Source: Robiginitomaculum sp. (GTDB taxonomy: Bacteria > Pseudomonadota > Alphaproteobacteria > Caulobacterales > Maricaulaceae). Taken from it: DNA of 61,177 bases. Of the stretch, positions 16,833 through 25,407 are shown piece after piece (position 1 is the first letter of the stretch; every line of letters begins with the position of its first letter). The stretch is from the NCBI GenBank assembly GCA_002733495.1, contig NVVV01000013.1:1-61177 (forward strand), in the 5' to 3' direction. A program made the position numbers and the translations under genes. The notes beneath the pieces were generated by a model. It searched no databases and was not told the DNA's origin. It saw nothing but the letters and a program-made list of their open reading frames with translations.

Positions 16833-17912
16833 CTAGGCCGGGCGAAACGCCATCATGCGGTCCATGCGCCGCAATACCCGCCCGGGCAATCGTGACACCG
16901 GGCCAAGCGGCAAGGCCTCAAACCCGTTTTGAACGCCTTGGGCACACTGACGCAGGCCCGCTGCGAAGGAGGGGGCCATCGCGGTGCCACTGCAAAGCGA
17001 GAGCATCTGACCGCCAAACTGGTGTTTATAGCGAAAATCCCCAACGCCCAGGTGCACCTGTTGTACCTCTGCCCCGGCGTGATATTGCAACAGTTTAAAC
17101 ATCAACGTGTGCCCCGGTGAATAAAGGGAAAAATCTGGATCATAGGCGGGAAACCAGTAGTGGGCAGCCCCGGCGCTTTTCATGCCAAAATGTGCAGCGA
17201 CCAGCGTTTTTCCTGCCCGTAAGGTGGACAATTGCCCCGCAAAAGCATCGTCTTTAGACTGATGGATGGTCTTTAACAGCGCCCCGGTCCAGGGCACAGA
17301 AAACACATCGAAAAACCCGGTGGCGTGATATTGGGCACTTTTCCATGCCAGTAATTTCGCAAAGGCTGCCGGATCACGATCATCCCCCGTAAACTGCAAC
17401 TCGCCATGTTCTTTTCCCAGTTTGCGCGCCTTGGCCTCGTATTTTTTAAGACTTTTTTTATGGGCCGCCATGCGGTCCTCATACCAGTGATCATACCCCT
17501 GGCATAAATCCGCCACATGACAGTCTTTCTGTTCCCTGACAACAGACGTAAAACTGGATTGCGCCGCCGGGACAAATTCAAAGGGATAGACGCTCATACG
17601 AGCCGCACGCATGATCTGGCGCAGATTCAAAGCAAGGCCCGGTTCAGCAATCAGCCCATGAAAATCTCCCAAAGGCCCGCCCAAAGGCAGGGAATAGCCA
17701 AGTGGTCGGCGATGAAACGGCAAAAAGGCCTTGATGGCGTGGTTATTACGGACAATCGCAACGCGCACATTCTGGCGCACCGCAGCACAAGCTCTGGCAA
17801 AACCAAGCGAGAAATACGGGCTATGCAAATCTGGATCAGCGGCCTGAAACGCCTGCCAGGCTTCGCACTCTGCACCACTCAGGTCAGCAACGGTTTTGAC
17901 GGTAATGTCCAC
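16833..17912 (-). CDS. CelD/BcsL-like GNAT-family acyltransferase of the polysaccharide locus
   Basis: Cytoplasmic protein of the PF13480-type acetyltransferase (GNAT/FemAB fold), often found with cellulose or exopolysaccharide genes. N-terminal part carries SPYFSLGFARACAAVRQNVRVAIV, typical for CelD-like proteins (aligned with 'hpffsp' openings). The middle holds HKKSLKKYEAKARKLGKE and the C-terminal half LRAGKTLVAAHFGMKSAGAAHYWFPAYDPDF, the acceptor-binding core. 359 residues. It is divergent from the flippase operon, separated by 109 bases that should hold both promoters. It may acylate a sugar precursor, but its substrate is unknown. Confidence 0.8.
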   Translation of the reverse strand: MDITVKTVADLSGAECEAWQAFQAADPDLHSPYFSLGFARACAAVRQNVRVAIVRNNHAIKAFLPFHRRPLGYSLPLGGPLGDFHGLIAEPGLALNLRQIMRAARMSVYPFEFVPAAQSSFTSVVREQKDCHVADLCQGYDHWYEDRMAAHKKSLKKYEAKARKLGKEHGELQFTGDDRDPAAFAKLLAWKSAQYHATGFFDVFSVPWTGALLKTIHQSKDDAFAGQLSTLRAGKTLVAAHFGMKSAGAAHYWFPAYDPDFSLYSPGHTLMFKLLQYHAGAEVQQVHLGVGDFRYKHQFGGQMLSLCSGTAMAPSFAAGLRQCAQGVQNGFEALPLGPVSRLPGRVLRRMDRMMAFRPA

Positions 17913-18021
17913 TATCAGGATTTCTCAAATTATTTGCGGTCTGTTCACGAGGAATTAGTGCGTTTGTCATACGCTCAAATCCCTAACAACGCGCTAGCGC
18001 GGCAAAAAAACAGGACACACA

Positions 18022-19488
18022 ATGCTTTGGCGTCATCTTCTTGGGTATTTGCCGGTCAATATTGCACAGGCCGTCGCCGGATTTGGCAGCATTTTCTTGC
18101 TGACCCGCCTGCTTTCACCCGCAGATTATGGCCGCTATGGCTTGGCCTTTGCCGTGATGACAATATTCCACACGCTTCTCTTTACCTGGCTGGAGGGAGC
18201 CACTGCACGCTTTTACGCCCGCGCCGAAGCTGAAGGCACGCTGAAAGATCATATGGCTAATGCCTATGGCACGCTGGCTATTATGGCCGTTGCCGGGCTG
18301 GTGATTGGCTTTCTGTGTATCAGTTTTTTACCCTTAAGCGCCGATTTCAAGACCATATTGGCTTTTGCGCTCAGTGCCGCCATTGTGCGCGCCGGGTTGA
18401 ACCTCACCTTGCAGGCGCGCCGCGCCGCCCGCGAGGTTGCGCGCTATAGCCTGATTGAGTTTTTTCATATTACCGCCGGGTTCAGCCTCGGCATTTTATT
18501 GGTCATGACCACGGATTTGCGCGCCGCCGGTCCTTTTGTCGGCATGCTGGTTGCCGCAGGCGTGGCCCTGATGGTTGATCTTCCGCTGATGCTGAAACGC
18601 AGCAAGGGCGGCAAGCACACACTGGCGCAGGTCAAAACCTTTGCCGCCTATGGCATACCTATTTCGCTCTATCTGGTGCTGGCGCTGGCCATGTCTTCGG
18701 CAGACCGATTTTTAATCGCTGCGTATCTGGATACCGCTTCGGTTGGCGTTTATACCGCCGGTTATGGTCTGGCCAATCGCACGCTGGATGTGATTTTCAT
18801 CTGGGCAGGCATGGCGGCGGCCCCTTTGACCATTGCCGCGCTGGAACATAGCGGCTTGGCTGACGCCCGCGCCATGGCCCGCAAGGCCTTTGGCTTTATG
18901 GCGCTTCTGACCTTTCCGGCAGCAACGGGGCTGGCGCTGGTGGCAACGCCGCTGGCCGCCGTGATGACCGGCCCTGCCTTTCGCGATCAGGCGGCACAGA
19001 TCATCCCGTGGATTGCGCTGGCCGGGGTGATGAACGGCATCATGACCTATTACTTAAACGAGGCCTTCACCCTTTCCAAACGCACCGGCATGATGGCGGC
19101 GGTGATGACCTTCCCCGCCCTTTTGAACATTGTCCTGAACATGATTTTATTGCCACGCCTTGGCCTGCAAGGGGCGGTGATTGCCACGGTTCTGGCTTAC
19201 GGCGCGGGGGTGAGCCTCAGCGCCCTTGTGGGGCGACGTTATTTTCCGCTTCCTTTGCCCTTTGCTGCGGCGGCGAAGACCCTGCTGGCCTGCGCCATTA
19301 TGGCGGGTGGGGTGTGGCTGGTGCCCTGGCCATCATCCTGGCCGGACTTTGCATTGCTGATTGGCAAAGCTGGTCTGGGCATGGCGCTTTATGGCGGCGC
19401 GGCACTGGCGCTTAATCTGGCCGACAGTCGCGATTATCTGACACGCATAGCCCAGCGCCTGCGTAAAAAAGACGTGGTGACAATATGA
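18022..19488 (+). CDS. Wzx-like polysaccharide flippase (oligosaccharide flippase family)
   Basis: Inner-membrane lipid-linked oligosaccharide translocase of the MATE/MOP superfamily. The N-terminus (LPVNIAQAVAGFGSIFLLTRLLSPADYGRYGL) is the family hallmark, and about 12-14 hydrophobic helices fill the 488 residues. It is the first gene of a four-gene cassette; its stop overlaps the next start by 4 nt (19485-19488). It would flip undecaprenyl-linked repeat units built by the two neighbouring glycosyltransferases. Confidence 0.9.
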   Translation: MLWRHLLGYLPVNIAQAVAGFGSIFLLTRLLSPADYGRYGLAFAVMTIFHTLLFTWLEGATARFYARAEAEGTLKDHMANAYGTLAIMAVAGLVIGFLCISFLPLSADFKTILAFALSAAIVRAGLNLTLQARRAAREVARYSLIEFFHITAGFSLGILLVMTTDLRAAGPFVGMLVAAGVALMVDLPLMLKRSKGGKHTLAQVKTFAAYGIPISLYLVLALAMSSADRFLIAAYLDTASVGVYTAGYGLANRTLDVIFIWAGMAAAPLTIAALEHSGLADARAMARKAFGFMALLTFPAATGLALVATPLAAVMTGPAFRDQAAQIIPWIALAGVMNGIMTYYLNEAFTLSKRTGMMAAVMTFPALLNIVLNMILLPRLGLQGAVIATVLAYGAGVSLSALVGRRYFPLPLPFAAAAKTLLACAIMAGGVWLVPWPSSWPDFALLIGKAGLGMALYGGAALALNLADSRDYLTRIAQRLRKKDVVTI

Positions 19489-20441
19489 GCAAGACGCCAA
19501 CAAAACTGCCCTGCGTGCATAACAATGCCGCCTGGCCCCATGATACGGCCATTGTGCTGAGCGTATTGATCCCGTTTTACAAGGATAACCCGCAAAAGCT
19601 GTTGCGCGCTCTGGGGCAAAACCCGCCCTTAAATGTCGAGGTCATTCTTTATGATGATGGCAGTGCCGACCCCGATCTGAGTTCCGCCATGGATCGCGCC
19701 ACCGCCAAAGCGCGCCTGCCGGTCAAACTAATCAGCGCTTACGAGAATGTGGGACGATCCGGGGCGCGCAATGCCCTGATCAAGGCAGCAAGAGGCCAAT
19801 GGGTGCTCTTTTTAGACGCGGATATGATGCCCGAAGATGATCAGTTTTTGCGCACCTGGATGGCCTGCACCCAAAACGATAACCCGGCCATTGCTTTTGG
19901 CGGGTTCAGCGTACCGCCCCTTGGCCATATCGCCCCTGAAATGATCCTGCATCAGGCGTTTTCGCAAAATTCAGACTGCTTACCGGCGGCGGAACGCGCG
20001 CAAAACCCGGCCAAGCATGTGTGCACGTCCAATCTTTTGGTGCGCCGCGATGTGCTGAACGAGCATCCCTTTGATAACGGTTTTTCCGGCTGGGGCTGGG
20101 AAGATGTGGAATGGGCAGCGCGCGCCGCCCGTGATTATAATATCCATCACATTGATAACCCGGCCCAGCATTTGGGGCTGGAAAGCGCAGAAACACTGGT
20201 CAGACGCTTTCGCGATTCTGCGCCCAATTATGCGCGCTTTGTCAAACGTCACCCGGATCTGGCCAGCACCTTACCAAGCTGGAAGGCCGCCCATGTGCTG
20301 CGCAATGTGCCGGGGCTGGCGCTGGTGCGCCCGGTATTTTCCGCTATGGCCCGCGATACCAGCGGGCTGGTGCCGCTGTCTTTACGTATTTTGGCGCTCA
20401 AGCTCTGGCGCTCCTGCTGGTATGCAAAGGCTCTGTCATGA
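19485..20441 (+). CDS. Glycosyltransferase family 2 (GT-A fold)
   Basis: Cytoplasmic glycosyltransferase adding a sugar to the growing repeat unit. GT-A features: LSVLIPFYKDN near residue 25, YDDGSADP, NVGRSGARNALIKAARG, the metal-binding DAD in LFLDADMMPEDD, and a C-terminal acidic motif GFSGWGWEDVEWAARA typical of the GT2 galactosyltransferase-like C-domain. 318 residues. Overlaps the flippase upstream and the deacetylase downstream by 4 nt each. Donor and acceptor are not predictable. Confidence 0.9.
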   Translation: MSKTPTKLPCVHNNAAWPHDTAIVLSVLIPFYKDNPQKLLRALGQNPPLNVEVILYDDGSADPDLSSAMDRATAKARLPVKLISAYENVGRSGARNALIKAARGQWVLFLDADMMPEDDQFLRTWMACTQNDNPAIAFGGFSVPPLGHIAPEMILHQAFSQNSDCLPAAERAQNPAKHVCTSNLLVRRDVLNEHPFDNGFSGWGWEDVEWAARAARDYNIHHIDNPAQHLGLESAETLVRRFRDSAPNYARFVKRHPDLASTLPSWKAAHVLRNVPGLALVRPVFSAMARDTSGLVPLSLRILALKLWRSCWYAKALS

Positions 20442-21214
20442 CGTCTGCGCCCTACACGCCCCCGGCAGGCCTTGTTGGCAAGCTGAAACGTCGCCTCACC
20501 CGCTTGCAGGCGCGCAAAGCGCTGGATTGTGCACAGGATCGCTTTTTGGTCAGTTTCAGCTTTGATGATTTTCCACAAAGTGCTGCCCATACGGGCGCAG
20601 CGATACTGGAACGCTATGGCTGGCGCGGTACGTATTATACCAGCACAGGGTTTAAAAATACCGACAATCATCTGGGCAGCCTCTTTAGCACGGATGACAT
20701 TGGTATGCTGGTTGGCAAGGGCCATGAAATTGGCTGCCACACAGAAAACCATATTGATTGCGCCTTAAATGCCCCGGTGGTGATCGAGCGTGAAGTGCGC
20801 CGCAATCAGAAACGCCTGCGCGCTCTGGGCGCCCCGCTGCCACGCAGTTTTGCCTACCCTTATGGGGAAACAACGCCGCAGGCCAAGGCCTTGCTGGGCC
20901 AGCATTATGACACCTTGCGCGGCGTACAGACGGGCATTAATCGCCGCTTTGCCGATGCCCATCAGCTCAGCGCCGTGCCGATTGAGGGAACAGAGACCCA
21001 AAGCGATCTGGCGCTATCCTATGTTGAAAACCTGAAAAGCGCCCCCGGCTGGCTGATTTTTTATACCCACGACGTGCGCGATACGCCCGGTGAATGGGGC
21101 TGTACCCCTGAACTTTTTGAAACGATTTGTAAGGCGGTCAAAGCGGCCGGTTTTGAGGTTCTGCCCGTTGGCAGCGCCTTTGCCGCCCTGACCGCAATGG
21201 AGAAAGCCGCATGA
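20438..21214 (+). CDS. Polysaccharide deacetylase (NodB homology domain, CE4)
   Basis: Metal-dependent N-deacetylase acting on an N-acetylated sugar. CE4 motifs in order: FSFDDFPQSA (motif 1, catalytic Asp pair), GCHTENHIDC (HxxxH metal ligands), FAYPYGETTP (motif 3), and FYTHDVRDTP (motif 5). There is no signal peptide or membrane helix, so it probably acts in the cytoplasm on a lipid-linked or nucleotide precursor rather than on a finished polymer. 258 residues; 4-nt overlaps with the genes on both sides. Confidence 0.9.
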   Translation: MTSAPYTPPAGLVGKLKRRLTRLQARKALDCAQDRFLVSFSFDDFPQSAAHTGAAILERYGWRGTYYTSTGFKNTDNHLGSLFSTDDIGMLVGKGHEIGCHTENHIDCALNAPVVIEREVRRNQKRLRALGAPLPRSFAYPYGETTPQAKALLGQHYDTLRGVQTGINRRFADAHQLSAVPIEGTETQSDLALSYVENLKSAPGWLIFYTHDVRDTPGEWGCTPELFETICKAVKAAGFEVLPVGSAFAALTAMEKAA

Positions 21215-22125
21215 CACCCGATGTTTCCGTCGTCATTCCCACCTTTAAACGCCCTGAGCAGGTCAAGCTGGCCGTCAACAGCGTGCTCTTGCAAGAAGGC
21301 GTGCAGGCCCTGGTCGAGATTGTTGTTCTGGACAACGACCCCAAAGCCTCTGCCCGCGAGGTGGTCGCGCATATGAGCAAGACCAGCCGCTGGCCGATTG
21401 TTTATGGCCACGAGCCAGAACCCGGCGTGGCCACGGCGCGCAATACGGCGCTTCGAATCGCCAAAGCCAAGATCATTATGTTTATTGATGATGACCAGAC
21501 CGCCGCGCCCGGATGGATGAAATCCATGTTGGCGGTACAGGCCAAAACCAATGCTGATCTGGTGTTTGGCCCGGTGCAGGGGCGCATCGAGAACGACGTG
21601 CCACACAAGGCCTATATCGAGGCCCGTTTTAGCGCCACCGGCCCGGCGCAATCAGGCATTATAAATGACTATTATGGCTGTTGTAATTCCATGTTAAAAC
21701 GCGCGCGCTTTTTTTTGGATGCGCCGGTCTTTAACCCCGCCACCAATGAAACTGGCGGCGAGGATGACGAGCTGTATTCTAAAGTTCTCTACGACGGGGG
21801 CACCATTGCCTGGGCCGCCGATGCGCTGGTCTATGAAGAAATTCCCCCAGTGCGCGCCACCGTATCCTACTCCATTTCCAAGGCCTTTGCCTTTGGACAG
21901 GGGCCAACGCAAACCGCATGGCAACATCGCGATTTCCCCAAACTGGCCTATTGGATGGCGGTCGGTCTGGGCCAGTTTTTCGTCTATGGCCTTTTGTGCG
22001 CGTTCTACTGGCCCATCAATAAGGAAAAGCATGTGATCATGCTAGATAAAATGGTGCAGGGCTTAGGCAAAATGCTGTGGACCGACAGGTTCCAGCCGCG
22101 ATTTTACGGCGCGTCCGCACTCTGA
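21211..22125 (+). CDS. Glycosyltransferase family 2
   Basis: Second GT-A glycosyltransferase of the locus. VSVVIPTFKRPEQVKLAV at the N-terminus, LDNDPKASA, PGVATARNTALRIAKA, and the DDD/DxD site in IMFIDDDQTAAPGWM. Later TGGEDDELYSKVLYDGG gives the ED acid motif. A hydrophobic segment near residues 248-272 may anchor it to the inner membrane. 304 residues. Its 3' end overlaps the convergent ligase gene by 22 bases (22104-22125), so there is no room for a conventional terminator between them. Confidence 0.9.
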   Translation: MTPDVSVVIPTFKRPEQVKLAVNSVLLQEGVQALVEIVVLDNDPKASAREVVAHMSKTSRWPIVYGHEPEPGVATARNTALRIAKAKIIMFIDDDQTAAPGWMKSMLAVQAKTNADLVFGPVQGRIENDVPHKAYIEARFSATGPAQSGIINDYYGCCNSMLKRARFFLDAPVFNPATNETGGEDDELYSKVLYDGGTIAWAADALVYEEIPPVRATVSYSISKAFAFGQGPTQTAWQHRDFPKLAYWMAVGLGQFFVYGLLCAFYWPINKEKHVIMLDKMVQGLGKMLWTDRFQPRFYGASAL

Positions 22126-23381
22126 TCTTTCCGCGCAGGCCCGGCGCCAAAAAGCTTGGCAGCGGTGGCCGCAAAAACAATCCAGCCGAGATTATTCTGT
22201 TGCAAAATGTTGCTCTCTGACAGCGAGAACAGCAAAAATACCAGTGTGGAGATCAGCGCCCAATAGGCTGCTTTGTCAGTGAGCACGCCGCGCAAGGCCG
22301 ATATAACTGCGCCAAAATAGGTGATGGCAAAGAGTATCACCCCGACCAGCCCAATCGACAGCCAGGTTTCCAGCCAGCCATTATGTGCCGTAGGGACCAG
22401 CCATTGCGTTTGCTGGCGCACCCAAAAGGCCGGGCCATTCTCGTCCAGCCAGAACACCCCATAACCATGCCCCAGCCACGGGTGGTTCTGGATCTGGGTA
22501 AAGAGCGCCTCCCAAATGTCGGTCCGGCCGGTCAGGCTCGGGTCCTTGCCAATCAGGCCAAACATAAATTTTGGCGCAAACTCGATCCCCAGCCCCAGTG
22601 CCAGCGCAATAATCAACGAGAAATAAATCAGCGGAATACCAATCAACGGACTGCGGCGGAATATATAAAGCCCCCCTGCCCCGCCAAACGCCAACAGCAC
22701 CGCCAGCAATGAGGTTTTGGAGGTAGAGAGTAAAAGCAGCATGACGGAGAGCAAAAGAATGCCGCCCCACAGCCAGGCACGTTTGGGCCGAAAGATCATG
22801 GCGCACAGGCTCAAATGCGCCGCTTTGGCCATGTTCATGCCCAGATCGTTTTTCTCCCACCACAGGCCCGACCAGGCCCCGGAGTGCGTGGTTTGCATAA
22901 TGCCTTTACCTGGGGCCACCAGAACAAAAAGCAGGCTAAGCACCGCCAGCAAGCCATAGGTAACGGCCAGAAGCTCGATCAGCTCGCCCCAGTCATAACG
23001 CGAGGCCAGATAAATGGCGAAGCCGGTGGTCATCATCAGGGCAATGGAGCGTCGCAAGGTATAACCCGGCTCGATCGACCAGAGCGTCGAGGCCATCGCC
23101 AGAAAAATCGGCAACAGCAGCAAAAAACTGTGGGCCATGCCCTTGGCCGTGGACAGCGGGTGCTTGACCACCAGAATAACCACGCAGAAATAAACAATAT
23201 AATACAGCGATTTGGCAAAGGATGTGTCGGAGGCAGAGGCACCGTTTTCCACCAAGGGTCCAAAGAATATACCGGAAAATACCAGAAGGAATAAAAGCGT
23301 AAACACCACTTCCATCACGCCGCCAAACTGGCCCAACGTAAAGGCATGGCGCTCAGGCGCGCTGTCCAGAGCGAGACTCAT
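22104..23381 (-). CDS. O-antigen ligase / Wzy-like polymerase family protein
   Basis: Multi-spanning inner-membrane protein (about 10-12 helices) of the PF04932 O-antigen ligase/polymerase group. The periplasmic loop contains GHGYGVFWLDENGPAFWVRQ followed by AHNGWLETWLSIGLVGV, matching the family's H-N-x-x-L/W-E block. In this context it is probably the polymerase joining repeat units, because a flippase, co-polymerase and export lipoprotein are nearby. 425 residues. The start at 23381 overlaps the stop of a short hydrophobic frame (ATGA). Confidence 0.87.
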   Translation of the reverse strand: MSLALDSAPERHAFTLGQFGGVMEVVFTLLFLLVFSGIFFGPLVENGASASDTSFAKSLYYIVYFCVVILVVKHPLSTAKGMAHSFLLLLPIFLAMASTLWSIEPGYTLRRSIALMMTTGFAIYLASRYDWGELIELLAVTYGLLAVLSLLFVLVAPGKGIMQTTHSGAWSGLWWEKNDLGMNMAKAAHLSLCAMIFRPKRAWLWGGILLLSVMLLLLSTSKTSLLAVLLAFGGAGGLYIFRRSPLIGIPLIYFSLIIALALGLGIEFAPKFMFGLIGKDPSLTGRTDIWEALFTQIQNHPWLGHGYGVFWLDENGPAFWVRQQTQWLVPTAHNGWLETWLSIGLVGVILFAITYFGAVISALRGVLTDKAAYWALISTLVFLLFSLSESNILQQNNLGWIVFAATAAKLFGAGPARKDQSADAP

Positions 23382-23484
23382 AGCGCACTATCAATTGGCA
23401 GAGACAGAATAAGGGAAGCAGAAGGCATCATAATGGTGCCAATAAAGGCAATTATGGTTAACAAGAGGTGCAGATTAATTCGCT

Positions 23485-24549
23485 CTAGGCCTTTGGCTGT
23501 TGATGCAATCTGGCCCGCAAAGCTGACATGTGACGCTCTACCAGAACATACATCAAGGATGAAAATGCCAAAGTTAGCGCCAGCCCGCCGATAAAAGTCG
23601 GGACCAAGCCTTCGCCAAAAACCTTGTTCGAGAGCGAAATGGCGGTGGGATGAATAAGATAGGCCGTATAGGAGACCTTGCCGATATAGCGCACCCATCC
23701 CCAGTTCAGCCAGGCAAAAAGCGGCCATTGATGTTTGGTGATGGCAAAATAAAATATCGGGAAAAGTGCAATACCTTGCAAGCTATACCGCCAGGTCTCG
23801 CGAAAGACCGGATCACGATAAACCAGACAGAATATCAAAATAGCCCCGGAGATCACCAACAACGCCAGAACCATAAAATTGCTATTAACCAGATTGGCGG
23901 TGCGAACCGGATTATTCCACAGGGCCAGTATGGCCCCGAACATGATGGAATCAATGCGCGTATCGGTGGCGTAATAGGTGCGTATTTCGGGCACATGAAA
24001 GCCCATCACCAGCGTGATCCGCCAGAGCAGAACCAACGCACAGATCAGTGCAATGATACCGGCCATGCGCGCCGCACTGAACCTCGCCGCCAGCACGGTA
24101 AAGAGCAGCGGAAAAATCAGATAGAAATGCTCTTCCACCGACAAGGACCACAACACCGTCAGGCCCGGCGCGGTAAAGTCGGCATTGCCAAAAATGATGT
24201 AATAATTGGTCATTTGCAGCGCCTGCGCCAGCAAAGCGTCCCAGCGCATCTCGCTTTGCAATACGCCCAGAAGCCCGAGCACCACCGCCAGAGCCAGCAC
24301 CAGATAAAACGGTGGGAAGATGCGATAAACCCGGCGCAAATAGAATTTAGAAAAACTGACCCGACCCGTGTCTTCAAACTCTCGATGCATCAAAGTGGTG
24401 ATCAAAAACCCACTGAGGAAAAAGAAGATTGTGACGCCCAGCCCGCCCGGCACAATATCGCCAAAGCCGGCATGACTGGCAAAAACCAGCATAACGGCAA
24501 TGGCGCGCAAACCATCCAGCGAGGGAATATAAAAGCCTTTTTCCGACAT
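23485..24549 (-). CDS. Acyltransferase 3 family membrane protein (OafA/YrhL-like)
   Basis: Inner-membrane O-acyltransferase that would transfer an acetyl or other acyl group onto the polysaccharide. Family motif SLDGLRAIAVMLVFASHAGF near the N-terminus with the conserved Arg and the catalytic-candidate His. GVTIFFFLSGFLIT and SLSVEEHFYLIFPLLF blocks and about ten helices complete it. 354 residues, without the extra SGNH domain. Located between the polymerase-like gene and the P-loop gene, same direction. Confidence 0.9.
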   Translation of the reverse strand: MSEKGFYIPSLDGLRAIAVMLVFASHAGFGDIVPGGLGVTIFFFLSGFLITTLMHREFEDTGRVSFSKFYLRRVYRIFPPFYLVLALAVVLGLLGVLQSEMRWDALLAQALQMTNYYIIFGNADFTAPGLTVLWSLSVEEHFYLIFPLLFTVLAARFSAARMAGIIALICALVLLWRITLVMGFHVPEIRTYYATDTRIDSIMFGAILALWNNPVRTANLVNSNFMVLALLVISGAILIFCLVYRDPVFRETWRYSLQGIALFPIFYFAITKHQWPLFAWLNWGWVRYIGKVSYTAYLIHPTAISLSNKVFGEGLVPTFIGGLALTLAFSSLMYVLVERHMSALRARLHQQPKA

Positions 24550-24594
24550 GGTTGTCTTATGGCAGGTTCATCTTAAGATTTTCTGGATTTTGGC

Positions 24595-25305
24595 CTATTG
24601 TGCCGCCTGCGCCGCCGGATCAGAACCGGCAAGGGGCGCATCATTATAGATCACGCCAAGGCAGCGCCCGCCCCGCCCCTCTATATGCTGGCGCAGATTG
24701 CGGATTTGCGCGGGATTTTCGTGCGGATGCGCGACAATGACCACGCCATCGGCATCGGGGGCCGTGGCCAGACCACTGTGCCCGCGCGACAAAATCGGCG
24801 CGTCGATAATGGCCAGATCAACGCTGTTGCGCATTTGCGCCCAATAGGCTTTGGCCGGGCGAATATGCACGTGCTGTTTGGCCCGCAAAAGATCATGGCG
24901 AAAATGGCTGATATACAGTGAATGGGTGCCCACCTGATGCATGCTCAAATAATAGCGATCCCCGGCCTTGCGGCCATCTTCACGCACCAGCTCAGGGTGG
25001 ATACGCCAGAAAAGTGGCGCGTCCTGCATGGCGGCGCTGCGCGCCGGACCAACGGCACCGTAGAGCGCCTGTGCCTTGGGGCTGGAAAGCATGTCATAAT
25101 GAGCGTTGGCATAAAAATCGAGATCAAACAGCCAGACCCCACGCCGGGCGCGCGGTGCAACAATACGGGCAAAGGCACGGGCGCAGGTGGAAACACCAGC
25201 GCCGGAGCGCACACCCATAAACTGCAGAACAACGCCATGACGGCGCGACGCCAATTGTTTGTAAATCTGGCACAGGCCGGTTAATTCTCTACGCAAATCA
25301 ATCAT
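24595..25305 (-). CDS. CpsD/ParA-like P-loop protein of the polysaccharide locus with degenerate Walker A
   Basis: Related to the cytoplasmic BY-kinase / MinD-ParA domain that partners Wzz-type proteins. The P-loop region reads GVRSGAGVST (residues 31-40), where the invariant Walker A lysine of GKS/T is Val. The A' block VWLFDLD (57-63) and B block VDLAIIDAP (162-170) are recognisable. There is no tyrosine-rich C-terminal tail, so autophosphorylation of the BY-kinase type is doubtful. 236 residues. It may be a regulatory or scaffold partner of the Wzz-like protein encoded 100 bases upstream on the same strand. Nucleotide binding is not excluded. Confidence 0.75.
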   Translation of the reverse strand: MIDLRRELTGLCQIYKQLASRRHGVVLQFMGVRSGAGVSTCARAFARIVAPRARRGVWLFDLDFYANAHYDMLSSPKAQALYGAVGPARSAAMQDAPLFWRIHPELVREDGRKAGDRYYLSMHQVGTHSLYISHFRHDLLRAKQHVHIRPAKAYWAQMRNSVDLAIIDAPILSRGHSGLATAPDADGVVIVAHPHENPAQIRNLRQHIEGRGGRCLGVIYNDAPLAGSDPAAQAAQ

Positions 25306-25407
25306 AAGACTCTGGTCCCGATTCCCTGTGCCCAGTTAAGACAGTTTTGGTTAACGAGATATGACCGAGAGCGTCGTGCGTTAAGAAATACGCGGTTATC
25401 GGCTCAA

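Noticed and set aside
23650-24576. 308-codon plus-strand frame opposite the acyltransferase gene
   Set aside because: Composition is rich in Gln, His and Arg as expected from antisense of a membrane protein; no domain recognised and no ribosome-binding site.
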